From: Gonium pectorale
Lineage: Eukaryota; Chlorophyta; Chlorophyceae; Chlamydomonadales; Volvocaceae
Direction of reading: 5' to 3'
Assembly: GCA_001584585.1 (NCBI GenBank)
Contig: LSYV01000004.1
Coordinates: 2,322,322-2,386,321, forward strand
DNA: 64,000 nucleotides
The position numbers were made by a program, and so were the translations under genes. Numbering within the stretch: position 1 is the stretch's first letter; each line of letters begins with the position of its first letter. The notes below the pieces were generated by a model. That model ran no database searches. It saw nothing but the letters and a program-made list of their open reading frames with translations, and had not been told where the DNA came from. Shown piece after piece: positions 1 to 12,500 of this stretch.

Positions 1-3000
1 CATACAATCGTTTCCCGCCCAAGGTCCCCCCTCACCTCGACGGCGTCCATAAGCATGGCGCGATTAAGCACGTTGACGTTGATGTGGTGGCCTCCGTTGG
101 CGAAGTAGCCGTCCAGGATCGAGCTCAGGTTGGACGCGCGCTCACCCTCGCCACCCTTGCCGAGCACCTACATAAATACAGGCACAGGTTCCAGACCATC
201 TTGGAACTGCATGTTTGTCCGTGATACTGCTTCGCGATAATGCTTGCGAGGGGAATCTGTTAAGCAGCGCTGTGCGGAAAAGACCACATGTGACTATTCG
301 ACAATGCAACTAATGCAAACAGGAGGACATTCACGCATCATGATACTGACCTGGGGAATGAGGGAGAACGTGTTCGAGATTCCGTCCAGGCAGCTCGTGT
401 ACGGCAGCTTGGCGACCGAGTTCAGGGAGGCCAGCGCGCCGTGAGCGTCGCGGCCGTGCAGCGGGTTGGCGCCCGGCGCGAAGGGCTCGCCCTTCTTGCG
501 ACCGTCGGGCGTGCTGCCCGTCTTCTTGCCGTACACGACGTTGGACGTGATGGTCAGCACCGACAGCGTCGGGATCGAGTTGCTGCAGGACAAGGGCAAG
601 GATTCGTCCATTATAAGACACTGAAGAGGTGGGATACTGAAAAGGCGGCCTCGCGGATCGTTCCACGGTATGGTTTCGCATGAAACACAAACCCTTCTGC
701 CGCTAATGCCGTGACCCCAACCTGGCGCCCTCGACTCACCGGTAGGTGTGCTGCTTCTGCAGCTTCTGGGAGAACGTGGACGCCACCCAGTCGGCGATGC
801 CATCTGCGCGGTCGTCGTCGTTGCCGTACTTGGGGAAGCTGCCGTCAATGACGAAGTTCGTCATGATGCCGCGCTCGTCGTACACGGGCGTCACCTTGGC
901 GTGCTTGATCGCCGACAGCGAGTCCGCCACCACAGACAGGCCCGAGATGCCGAACGCAAGCAGCCGGCGGACGTGCGTGTCGTGCAGAGCCATCTGCAGA
1001 CGCTCATAGTCGTACTTGTCGTGCATGTCTGCGGGACACACATAGCACGTCCAGACTGTCTCAAGCAACAGAGTAAACCAGTGTACATGGTATCAACGCT
1101 GGCGGCGTTCAAACACAGCGCGCCGGATCGGAGATTGCAAGACGCACAGCGTGGCCAAGTGCCAAACCAGCAATGTGAAGCCGAAGCCCGCTCACGGATC
1201 AACTTACAGTGGATGACGTTCATCGTGTTGGCGTAGAGGGAGGCCAGCCACTCCATGCCTGTGCGCAGGGCAGCGGGCGAACGCACACGTATCAGGAACC
1301 CGAACAGGACACGCATAACCTCAAGTCAAGTGCACGCCATCCTAGAGAAGGCGTCGCGATGCCCTCTGCGCACGCTCACCGTCCTCCAGCTTGGCCTTGA
1401 CCTCCTCATAGTCCAGCGGCGCGTCCTTGTTGCGCACGGGCGCGAACTTGGGGCCCACCTGGTCACCCGTCACCTCATCGCGGCCCTGTTTGTGGGGGCC
1501 CCGGGTATGCAACAGGGGGGAGTGTGAGTCACAACATTCACTCATGCGCTCACTCACTCACTCATCAGATGTAAAACCTCATTCAAGGCACATGCCTCAT
1601 CCATGGACAATCCGTCTACGGGTGCATGCTACCAGACCTTCGCCTACCAACGCAGGACGGGACGGCTGCCGATGCGCGCCGCGCCGCGCACCTGGTTGAG
1701 TACGTAGAGCAGCAGCTTGGGCAAGTTGGCCCGCGCCCCGAAGTACTGCATGTCCTTGCCCACGCGCATGGCCGACACGCAGCACGCGATTGAGTAGTCC
1801 GAACCGAACAGCCGGCTCATCAGGCTGTCGCTCTCGTACTGAATGGACGAGGTGTCCAGCGACACCTTGGAGCAGAAGTCCTTGAAGTGCTGGGGCAGGT
1901 TCTCGTTCCACAGAATGGTAAGGTTGGGCTCGGGCGCGGGGCCCAGGTTGTAGAGCGTGTTGAGCATGCGGAAGCTGGTCTTGGTGACCATGGGCTTGCC
2001 GGCGGCATCCGTGCCGCCCAGCACACAGGTCACCCAGGTGGGGTCGCCCGCGAACAGGGCGTTGTACTCGGGCGTGCGCAGGTGCCTGCAAGTGCAGCGG
2101 GGAACGATGAATTGCGTTGTTATATTCTGCTGATTTCTGCTGCCCCTTTCTGCTGCACATGGAACGCGTACTCTCGCGCAAGCGGACATAGCGACGGTTC
2201 TTAGTGTGTCATAGGAGTAACCTCATTTCCTCCTGCGCGCATGCCCGTGCCCCACCTGACGATGCGCAGCTTCATTACAAACTGGTCCATCAGCTCCTGC
2301 GCCTCCGCCTCAGTGAGGGCGCCCGAGGCCAGGTCGCGCTCAAAGTAGGTGTCCAGGAAGGCGTCAATGCGGCCCAAGCTCATGGCGGCGCCGTCTGGAA
2401 TGGGATGGGTTGAAGATGAGGCGCGTACCAAGATCAGCGGAAAGCTTGTCTTCCGAACCGATATCTTTGTGCCGAATAGCTTCAGGAACAATATTTTGCC
2501 ATATCCGGGACTGAGGAGATGCCTGAGATGCTGGAAAACGAGGGCCGCAAAGAGCTCACTCAGAAATACAAATGACTCACCCTGCTCCTTCACGGCACCC
2601 AGGTAGCCGAAGTACAGCCACTGCACGGCCTCACGGGCGTTCTTGGCCGGCCTGCGAGGTTCAGCCATCATCGCAGACATTAGTAAGCAAACCTCGTGCT
2701 ATGGGCATCAAGAGGCGAGGCTCAATAGACAAGCACAGGGAGCCCTGGCCACAATCCCGCGTTCGTACATGGTCCTTTGCTCACTTGCTGATATCAAAGC
2801 CGTAGGCGGCCGCCATCTGCTTGAGCTCGTTGAGCGCGCGGATCTGCTCGTTCACCTCCTCCCGCAGCCGAATCTTCTCCTCATCCATCACCCCAAGCAG
2901 GTTGTGCTTCAGGTCAGTCTTCTTGGCGGCGATCAGAGCGTCCACGCCGTACAGGGCGACACGCCTGCGGCACGGTTTCAGGAGTTTCAGGCATTGCGGC

Positions 3001-4633
3001 ATGTTGATTACAAGAGCAAGGGGTCATTGTTAGAACTCTTTTTGCCAAGCCAAGCCGTCAAGCGAAGCGTTCACACACCGGCTCGCACCTGTAGTCGCCG
3101 ATGATGCGACCGCGGCCGTAGCCATCCGGCAGGCCGGTGAGGATGCCGCTCTTGCGCGCTGCGCGCATCTCGTCGGTGTACGCGTCAAACACGCCCGAGT
3201 TGTGCGTCTTTCGCACCGACGTGTACAGCCGTTCGACCTGGGGAGCGGGCGGGAGGGGAGCGGCGACCCCACGGTTGTTAGACAAACAGCAAGCGGCATT
3301 AACGTCCAGGCAAGCGGCAGCAAGTCCCTTCTGGCCCCGCCGTCCCTGCCTCGCCCGCCACTCACCTCCGGATCGGGCGTGTAGCCGTACGACTCGAGCG
3401 CCGCCTTGACCATGTTGATGCCTCCCAGGGGCTTGATAGCGCGTTTGAGCGGCGCGTCCGTCTGCAGCCCCACCACCTGCTCAAGCTCCTTGTCCAGGTA
3501 GCCGGGGCCGAAGCCCGCGATGGTGGAGGGCTTGCTGGGGTCCACGTCGAGGACGCCCTTCTCCAGCTGGGGGGAGAGGGAGGAGCGAAAGAGGGTCCGT
3601 GATATTCTTGAAGGATGCGAGGGCGTGTGCGGGGCCCCAACCACGTATGAGTACGACGGAGCCAGCACTGAGCAGGATACGCGAGTTTCGCTCTAACCCA
3701 CATGACAAGGACTCGTTCCTCATCACAGGCATCGCCACTGGGAAATGTGTTTCAGGAGGCAGTGGAAATGCGTCGGTGGTCTTGGGAGGCGTGGGTGATG
3801 CTGGTGGTGCTGCTGTGACCCCAACTTGCACGTACCTCCTTGCAAATCAGCTTCTCCAGCTCCGTCCACAGCTTCTTCGTACGCTCGGTAGGACCTGCCA
3901 GAAAGGTGGCGTCGCCACTGTATGGCGTATAGTTCTCCTGCATGCGGTCCAGTTGGCAAAAGGCAGGTTAGCACGGTGCAGCCTTGGACACCAGCATGAA
4001 GGACCACGTCAGACCGTGCCCTGCAGAGAGCCCCCTGCCCTCCCAAGAGCTTACCTGGACATATTTCTGCACGTTGATGCCGCTGTCAACCCGAGGGGCT
4101 GGGCGCGGGTCGGGCAGGTGCGGCATCCTGTCCGGGTCGTGGGGGCAAGCCAGCGGGGAAGCCGGGACGGGCTGCGCCACGGCGCTGGCAGCCAGGGAGC
4201 GCGAAGGCCTGCACAATCAGCGCGAGGGTTAGGGGGTATGGAATTAGTGAAGGCTGCCAAAGTCAGGAGGCGGTCACTACTTCCGACGCGCATGTTGTCA
4301 GGGCACTCACCCGAAGACCGAAGGGTGCGTCCTAGCGACGTGGCTCAGCTGCGGGCGTTGCGCCATCAGCAGCGAAGGCCTGTGCAACGAGCACGGCGTT
4401 AAATTATTCGGAAAGCCGATCGGGCGACGTCAGCAGCGCGGTAGAAAGCGCTGGGAACGAACGTACCTCATTGCCACCGGCGAAGCCTTGTAGCCCTCGC
4501 CTATAGCGGCCGAAGCCGCGAAGTGGGCAGTGCGGCCGAGCATGGTCTGGGCCATGGAAAGAGCCGGGAGCGCGACAAGGGCCGAAGGGCTGTAGAGCGC
4601 GCTGATAAGTGATGCGGAAGAGGCAATTAGCAT
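1..4633 (-). CDS. PFL1: Pyruvate formate-lyase (formate C-acetyltransferase), 3' end cut by window edge
   Basis: Converts pyruvate and CoA to acetyl-CoA and formate during fermentation, in chloroplast and mitochondrion in Chlamydomonas. The ATG at 4633 opens an Ala/Ser-rich transit-type leader ([17 protein letters not shown]...). Spliced exons then give typical PFL blocks: [19 protein letters not shown] (about 3830-3940), [20 protein letters not shown] (about 3450-3520), [12 protein letters not shown] (about 3095-3130), [11 protein letters not shown] (about 2930-2960) and [15 protein letters not shown] (about 1870-1910). The catalytic cysteine pair is seen in IACCVSAM at about 1767-1790. [18 protein letters not shown] near 70-125 precedes a donor at 35/36, so the last exon(s) with the glycyl-radical RVSGYA motif lie outside the window. 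At least a dozen introns and the leader make this a nuclear eukaryotic gene. The family is certain; some internal exon edges are not. Confidence 0.96.
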
Positions 4634-6731
4634 TCAGTAGCCCCAGAGGCGTGTAACAGAACTGAAGCCGCTAAGGCCGAAAGATGTTGTTGAAAGAGTT
4701 GGGTTCTCCCTTGAAGGGATTAAGAGGCACGTGTTGGTTTGGGAAGTCCAATCGGGATGCTTTATCGAGAGAAGGCCTGGCCTTTTATAGGGAATACTGC
4801 AGTACTGTTCTCGTAATCGTGCGCGGAACCTGTCTGAACATGCACCCTTTTCCCCTTTGTCCCGGCTATTTGCCCCGCCGACATGTGATATGGATAGGCC
4901 GGCATCAAAGTCGCTTCTTCCGCTTGGTTCCGACAGCGGCTCCACTCGGGACCAACCCGGGGCATCTTCGAGCCACCTTCTACATTTCAGCGATAATACA
5001 CAAAGTGCTTCTTTATCATTTGCGCAAGAGCCAATGAAGATGCTCACTGTCGGGAAGCAGGCACCCTCAGCCCCTGCAAGTCGGTGTTGTCGAGAAGTAA
5101 TCTCCAATCATAGTTAAACTTTGTATCAGGTGTCTGGCGTCAGCACGGGAGCCGGAACCGTGGGGTTCGTTGGGTAATGGCCTCGCTGTATTGCTGCCTC
5201 AATGCGATGGAGTTGCCCCTCCCGGCATTGCCGTGGCAATCGGGCGTTGCCGAGGCAGGCGGTCATGTACCGCCTGTACCGGAAAATGTACCCCTGTCGA
5301 AACCGTGACCAATTTACCTCAGTGCCTAGGAGCGACTTTAAAACATCTAAGTTGAAGGCAACACGGGTACCACTCCAGGGTTCAGGGGCTTTGTGGTCGT
5401 CGATGTCGTCAATGGATGTGCCCCACATTCGCTCTAGTCAGCCTTCAAGTGCAGATCATTGCGGGCCCGGCGCAGCATCCCTATATGTTTTTGCGTCGGG
5501 GTCTTGAGGGCATCCAAGTTTGGAGCCGGGCTTGGCACACCGCGCGGGTGCATCTGCTGCATCTGCTGCAAGGAGGGACTTAACTTCAACCACCCCCAAA
5601 GCAAAGGGCACCAGCCGCCTCAACACTTACCGTGGCCCCAACATCAATCCCTGCAAGTACGGAGGGCTGGCGGAGAAAACGGACGCTGAGAAGTTGGTGA
5701 CGACCAACGACCGCCTGCTCGGCTGCACCAGCGCCTTAGGTGCTCCCCCAAAAGGCCATGCGCCCGATAAGACCAAGCTCATTATGAACCGCCAGCATGT
5801 CGGTGAACGTGTGGCGGAGGACAATTGCGGGCTGTTCCATGCCTGCCTACTGATGCTGTGCGATGACGTGCGCCACGATGACTGACCGATGACGTGCGCC
5901 ACGCGGCGGGCGAGGAGGCGGAGATCATGTTCGAGTAAACGAACTAAGGAACTCGAACCTCTCCAACACCACCGAACTCGGGAACCGGCAATGTGGGTCG
6001 GGCGGCCGTTTGTTCCGAACCGTAACAGCGAAGTTCTTTCTTTACCACGTTTTAAGGCAGGATTGCCGTACAAGTGGGCCCTTCGAGGCTCACACCGGAC
6101 AATTACTCGGTGTCTTTAGACACCACCACAACAATGGATTACTCAGGGTTGTAACACCGTTGTCCTAGGCCTGTACCTCACGTCCATGGATCCCAGCGCG
6201 CAAGTTTTCAATACATAGGCGAAGGGCCACCAGCCTGCAGAGCGCTTACCCTCCCAACGCAAAAAGGGCACCGGCAAATCATGCCATAAACGGCAAGACA
6301 AGAGGTAACGCTGCAAATATTGACTCCGCCAGTGGTGCACACAGTCGGAGCACGTGCACACTTTGCTAAGTGTCCCGTAAACTCTTACGCTTCGCTCCGG
6401 ATTCTCACACACCTACCCTTACGTTACATACCCGCCGCTTTCAAACCGCACGCTACGCTTCATTTGTTTGCAAATACTCCTGCCGTTAGCACATTCAAGC
6501 ATCTGCCCTTCGTGCTGCACCAGTCTGCTCAAGCTCGCATTCAAGTTACTAACTACCTTCTATGTCCAGGCGCAGAACCTGGCAACGGTATCTTGAACAA
6601 CTCGAAGTCAGCGCTGCGGGAAGAACAGACAAAGCCATGTCAGTGCACACATACCAACTCGCACGCAATATCCTAACTACACATCTGTTTCGCATGAATC
6701 CATTTGACGCGCGTGGCGCATGGCCGTTTTG
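4634..6731. other. Intergenic region upstream of PFL and downstream of the sulfotransferase
   Basis: About 2.1 kb without a supportable intact gene, and visibly less GC-rich than the flanking exons. The first few hundred bases above 4633 should hold the PFL promoter and 5' UTR. An open stretch at 5520-5937 is annotated separately as a coding relic. Other open frames here (for example 5126-5428 on the minus strand) show no family motif and no clear splice sites. Confidence 0.6.
5520..5937 (+). pseudogene. Decayed coding relic of unknown family
   Basis: A 121-codon open frame with no ATG start (first codon TTG) reads as a normal-looking peptide (for example KTKLIMNRQHVGERVAEDNC) and stops at 5883. 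A 17-base segment at 5861-5877 is repeated at 5887-5903, a 26-base offset. After the second copy the same peptide context (CDDVRHAAGEEAEIMFE) resumes in another frame up to a stop at 5935-5937. This fits an old coding sequence broken by a short tandem duplication. I do not recognise the family; a transposon-derived gene is possible. Confidence 0.35.
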
Positions 6732-9142
6732 CTAAGAATGAACCGTGCCCGCGTCCTTGCTGTGGTAGCACAGGGAAGCCCCCAATTCTGACGCCAAACG
6801 CACGTGACCTTACCGGAAGTACTCGTAGATGTCCCGGACACACTGCATGCCACACTTGTGGTACTTGTCCCCATGGCCGACCAGCGCCGCTGTGCTCGAC
6901 TCGATGCCCTCCTCTTCATGAGAGCGCGCGGCCTGCAAGTCAGGGTTGTGATGGCACGGCCAAGCACAGCGCGGGCGCGTAACAAATTAACCCATTGCTA
7001 CTGTTATCATGCCTGACCAATACCGAAGCTGCAATATCCCCTACTGAAACCAACTCGTTTGCTTCTTGCGAAACCAAGATGGCCGAAGACGTACGGACAC
7101 CGCCCATCAAACGTACCTGGCCCTTCTTCTTCCAGTAAATCTTCGGCTCCGGTATTGGCGGCAGGGAGGGGTCTCTCCGCTCGTTTATTAGCTTGACCGC
7201 CTCAGGCAAATCATGCGTCAAGTTCTCGTACCTGCAGGCGTACATGCCAAAGGCGCAACCGTTCAGCATACAAGCGGCATTTGTGACGAGGCGTTATCAG
7301 GCCATGTAAATGTACGGCGTCGTGTGCCACACCTTACGGGCAACTGCTGCGAAGTGACAAAGCAGCTTCACGACATTACGTAAGTGGCGTCCGGCCTGAA
7401 CGGCGTGCAACAAGACAGTGCTCACCTGATTATATAGTCGACTGCCGGCAGGCCCTCTGCGGTTGAGATGCACGGCGCCACGGGCTCCGTGTGATAGTAA
7501 TCGTGGTACATGCCCACCTTGTCAAAGCAGTGGAACAGGTTGGAAATTTTGCCCAGGATGGATGGATCCCGTGCAAAGGAGGAGAAGGACGGCTGGCTGC
7601 GTGAGCGAGAGCGGGAGCGAGAACGTCTTACTGCCCTACAGGGCACTTGCATACATCGCTAGTTGGAAGCGGAGGTTCAGAAACAAGTACCGGTATTCGC
7701 AGCGTCCAGCTGCGCTCACAAAACCCGGCAATCCCACGTGTCCGGAAGGTGCGTGGCTGGAGATCACCTGCAAGGCCCCTCGGTTCGCGCCCATTTCGTT
7801 GAGCAGTAATCGTACGAGGACCCGGCTCTAGACCATGGGTTGCGGCTAGTGGTGAATACAAAGTAGTCCTTCCACATGGTCGCGGGGTCGATATCCCGCT
7901 CCTTGAGGCGCTCAAGGCTGGCTACCTGTGCAGTACCCGGGGAGGCAGGCGGTAAATGGAACTTGCCCCGAGCGCCCGACACCCCACAGGTTCTCATCCC
8001 TACGTGCCAGAGGAGCGCCTGGCAGTAGAAGGCAATGGCCTTAGCTGAAGGGAGGGGGCCTTATCTCATCGTTTGCAGGCCAGTAGCTTACTTTGCCCTT
8101 TACAACGTCAGGGGGGGCCTAAACTGTTGTGGTTAGGTCTCGCGACGATGCACTTGACGTGCCCCGCCTAGCTAGTCACGGAAGGCAAACAAACTGCACA
8201 CAATCCAGGATCCTTGGTCGTTTTCGACACGCATGACCTGGCCAACGCCATTGACTGTCGCGTCGGGGAACGAGGGAGCCTACGGATTTCTGGTGATACG
8301 CACAGAGCCAGGCTGAGACCCGCACCGCATGCGCCTTACCTCAAGGCAGAGCTTTGGATTGGCATTTTTGTAGTGGCACTTGTCAAAATTGTCCGTCACA
8401 GTCGTGCTGGCCGCTTTACGGTTACGGATAAAGATGAACTTGTAGTAGTGGTTCACCCACACACCACATGGGAAGGACATGGGGTAGTTCCGGTGCACCC
8501 GCTGCAGGTGAATCGAGCTGTTCATAATCCACTGGTGGAATGGCTCAAAGCTGAATAGCTTGTCGTCCCAGCGCTCGACAGGAACCTGTCATATGGGGCA
8601 AAGGCGCAGAGCGAGGCCAGTGACTTCGAGGCAGGGTGCTGAAAGCTGGCTTGACACCTGAGACGAGCCATGGGCTGCACTGACTGTACAGTGAAAGAAA
8701 CGTACAAGGATCGCCTGCTGATGGGCCTGAGGCGCCGAACAAGCCCGCAAGTGCATAGGGCGTGTCGGAGTCCCTTGGGCGAACAGTCAAGGGGCAGTCG
8801 GTCAAGGGGCAGTCGGTCACAGCCCTCAGATTGCCCTAACCGGAACAGCAGACGACGGTGACGCATGCCTGGAAGCACGTCGCGTGGCAGGCAGTTGCCG
8901 TATGGGAGTGCATTGAGGGTGGGCGCCCAAGGGCGTGGGTAAAGGAGCAGGGGAGGTTGTACTTGCGGAGCCCCAAAACAAACCCGCGGCCGTGTCCCAC
9001 TCACCATGCCCTTCTTCTCGACGTTGCGTGCCAGAGCGGAGGGCTGCGCCACCAGGTTGGCATAGAAGTCCGACGTGGCGTCCCCCGCTGCCAAAGGGGC
9101 TAGGCTGCAAGCAAGGACGAGGATGACGCCCGCGAGCGCCAT
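6732..9142 (-). CDS. Sulfotransferase family protein with signal peptide
   Basis: Predicted PAPS-dependent sulfotransferase of the secretory pathway, acting on an unknown (probably carbohydrate) acceptor. Exon 1 (9005-9142) starts at ATG 9142 with a hydrophobic signal peptide (ALAGVILVLACSLAPLAAG). Exon 2 (8340-8585) carries KFIFIRNRKAASTTV, the 5'-phosphosulfate loop. An exon near 7870-7925 carries FVFTTSRNPWSRAGSSY, the 3'-phosphate-binding segment. Later exons encode ILGKISNLFHCFDKVGMYHD (about 7440-7590), YENLTHDLPEAVKLINERRD (about 7118-7232) and KCGMQCVRDIYEYFR (about 6812-6935). A short last exon ending at 6732 is inferred from a CACAG acceptor. Exons 1 and 2 are in phase and have clean GT donors; the parts between about 7930 and 8280 and the C-terminus are less certain. 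Its start faces the GST gene start at 9564. Confidence 0.82.
8787..8816. repeat. Two-copy 15-base tandem repeat in a sulfotransferase intron
   Basis: The unit aaggggcagtcggtc occurs twice head to tail in the intron between exons 1 and 2. A minor simple repeat with no known role. Confidence 0.6.
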
Positions 9143-9563
9143 CCGCCCGGGTGAAGGCGCAAGCACGCCCGATCCCAATTCCGAACCTAAGGTAGCTGCC
9201 GTTGTGAAGCTTCAGCTGTGAATCTTCAGCTGGCTTGCATTTGATTTATCTTAACGTAAGCTCAAGCTCATCGGCTGTGGAGGCCGCTGCGATGCTGAAG
9301 CTACGGTTGTGGAACACAGGCTCGCTCAGGTCTAAGCTGATCAGAGAGACGGTATTCGATAGCAAGCACGAAACGTAGAGGGGAATACGTCTGCCAGTTA
9401 GCTGCTTCGTGACAGCTGGTTCTGGCTGGTGCGTGGAACCGCGGGTGGAATTACTACAGTGAATGTAGAGTTTCTAGGCATAGACGCTAGATATATAACG
9501 CGCATTAGTATAACGCTTACGCTTACTAGGATACGGTTAAGGGCGTTGGCTTGCCGGCCTGCA
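9143..9563. promoter_or_regulatory. Shared divergent promoter region, sulfotransferase and GST genes
   Basis: This 421-base gap separates two start codons that point away from each other (ATG at 9142 on minus, ATG at 9564 on plus). It is AT-richer than the flanking exons and must contain both 5' UTRs and at least one core promoter. No specific element could be identified. Confidence 0.5.
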
Positions 9564-12500
9564 ATGCAGACGCTGCGCTGTTCGTCAAGTGGGAACCGCT
9601 TTTTGCCACTGTCTTCAGGCCGGGTGGCGTCAGTGAGACGCGTGGCGAGTGTTGCTGTGCCTGTGGTTTCTGGGCTGCCCGCCCCGCGCCAAGTGCGAGC
9701 GATGAGCAGCATCCTTCAGGGCCTCATGAAGGGCTTCGGGGGGGATGCTGGTGGGAGCTCGGGCACCCAGGTGCGGCCCTGGCAACGTGTGGCATGGGTG
9801 CGCGAGAGACTCGCCGCACCCACAAGCGACAATGTCTTTCCAACAGGGCGCCAAGCGGTCAAATTTGACGCTGTCCTTCAGCGACAACGCGCCCACATGG
9901 GTGGAACTGGAGCAGCTCGCCCGGTAAGTTGCGTGCGGCGTGCTGGTTGGCTGCCGGCGGGGTGGGCGGTCCACCTGAGGCAGCAACGGTACTGCATTGG
10001 TGGGCCTAACTGCATACCGCAAGCTCTCTGAGCTGGTGCCGGTGGCGATTGGTTCGGATGCCTACCAGCCTTTGGGGCGGCCATTTCCGCGCCGCCCACA
10101 CAGCGGGATGAAACTGACGCGCGGGAATGCCAATCGGTCTGGCTAGCTGCCCCAGCATCGTAACGGGCACTGCTTGGCACGTGTTTGGTGACAGCCGTGG
10201 CGTTTTAAGGCCCCCATACGCAGTCTTGTCTTTTCGCTAGGGACAGCACGTAGCATCACGCCTAGTCAGTTGCAGGACCAACGGGCAACCTGAACTCCCG
10301 TACGATCCGCCCTACGATTTCTGTCGCAGGGCCCAGCAGTCGGAGCTGGGGGTGGACTTCTGGGCCGACCCCAATGAGGTGCGCACTCCCAGAGCCGGCG
10401 CGGGGATCAGGCGATGGCGCTGCCTGCATGGGCGGGAAATGGAGGCCATAAAAGGGTGTCCCCGAGCTGGCACGAAAGTCAACAGACATTGCCAGTGGAT
10501 CCCTGTGCCTGCTTTTAGCCAGCAAGCTATAGAAGACCCTTCACTGCTGCACAGCCGCGTGTGCAAGAGAGAGCCGGCCGTCTGGTGCAGACTGCGGGTT
10601 CACACCGCCCTGACATACGGTGGCCGACACCACCTGCCCCTCTTCGGCTTGCCATACCGCCCACGGCCCCCCAAGGGTCCTACGCATCCTCTGGCGCTTA
10701 AGCGGACGTTCGGCTCCACCGGCCCAGTGCGCATCAAGCTCTACCGTGACCATGCCGCCTGGTGAGCCCATCTGCCCGTCTGATTGCGCAGCCCGCATGC
10801 TCTTACCTGCCGTTTTCATTGCAAGACTTGCCAGAAGTGCGGGATGGCCGGTACGAAGGACAGGAAGGCCGGGTCCGGGGCATCATGTGCCTTTGGTGCT
10901 GCTCTTCATTCGGTACATAGGCTACAAGGAGCGCCAGAGAGTCCTGGAGCGTGTATGCCACTTCTTCAAGTTGTTGGCTGACAAGCTCAGGACCCGGCCC
11001 AGCTTTATGCAATGGCTGAGGAGCCTAAGGCGTAGCGGCAGCGACCGTACCTCTTGCCCAGGCCTGGGGTTACGCTGGTGCTGGCCTTTGCGTTGCGCCA
11101 GCAGCTGCCCGGAGGTGGCCCGGACGCGACCCGCGAGTCCGCGCCCCCCCCCGCCTCACTGCACAGGTGCCCCTACTGCCACAAGGTGTGGCTGCAACTG
11201 GAGGAGAAGCGCATTCCATATGTCATGGAAAAGATCAACATGCGCTGCTACGGCGACAAGCCCCCGTCTTTCATGGCGAAGGTGCGCCCCCTCACCTGTG
11301 CCATGAACAACTTCAAACCGCCTACCTCGATTCCTTCGACATCAAGCCTGCAATGGCCGTACAAGAAGTGCCGGTGTTGCGTCGACAGTCAAAGAATAGT
11401 GCCGAAGTCGCTTGGTGACGACAGGCAGGCTGTATTAATGCAGGCTTGGCCATCATCCGCATGTGCCCCGTCCGGCCTGCCCTGCCCCGCGTGCCCAGGT
11501 ACCCTCGGGCCTGTTGCCTGTCATTGAGCTGGACGGGCGCGTGGTGACGGAAAGCGCCGTCATCATGCAGCTGCTGGAGGACACGTTCCCGGACCACAAG
11601 CCGCTCATGCCGCCGGCCGGTGCGCGTTCATGGGTCTTAGCCCTCGAGCATAGCAAAGGGCCTGCCACGTTGCCCTTCACGCGTGGAGCCAGCCCAGGGA
11701 GCGCAAACGCCAATTCGTGCACTCGTGTGCGTGACGGAGTTGCTCCACGACGGAAGGCGTGACCGCACGTTGGGGAGTTAGGCCTGCGTGTGTCAGAGAA
11801 TGAACGCACCGTCGGCCTTGTGGCGCTCCCCGGCGCCCCATTCCCCGCCAACGCAGGCACGCCCGCCCGGCAGCGCGCGGACGGGCTGATGCGTTTGGAG
11901 CGCCGCCTCTTCTCGGACTGGCTCAACTGGCTGTGCAGTGACTGGAACCACGATCGCGCCAAGAAGCAGTTTGAGGCGACCATGGACGTGGTGGCGGCCG
12001 AGATGGAGCGCGAAGGGGTGAGCCGGCGCCAGGGCTGTAACCCGGCGCATGGCTGCAAAGCTGCTTGTCCACGTCGCGTGGCCGGCCGTTCAGGCGCCCA
12101 AGCCCTTAACTTGATGCTACCTAACACAGAGTGATGTTTTTGGCAGTTACAGACGGGGCCGGTTGAGGCCTCCGCGGGCCTCTTGTCATTTCAAGATACT
12201 GGTTCTCCGCTTCCTTCCCATCGCTTTCCGTTTGCCGGCCGCGACGCCAGGGCCCCTACTTCCTAGGCTCGGACATCAGCCTGGTCGACATCACCTTCTG
12301 CCCCATGCTGGAGCGCATCGCTGCCTCTCTCTCCTACTACAAGGGCTGCTACGTGCGGGGGCAGGGCCGGTGGCCCGCCGTCGACAGGCGAGTGGCCCCT
12401 GCGTAGCGAACCAACGCCCGCACGGCCGCGAGGCTGACTGTGCAGGGGCTTGCAACCTCACTCCAAATTGCATCAGCACTCTGCAGTGCGCTGCGCGGGG

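Noticed and set aside
1..4633. Recent bacterial transfer of pyruvate formate-lyase
   Set aside because: Many introns, host-like composition and a transit-type leader show a long-established nuclear gene; PFL is normal in chlorophyte algae.
5126..5428. 100-codon minus-strand frame with ATG upstream of PFL
   Set aside because: No recognisable motif, no splice context and no partner; kept only as intergenic.
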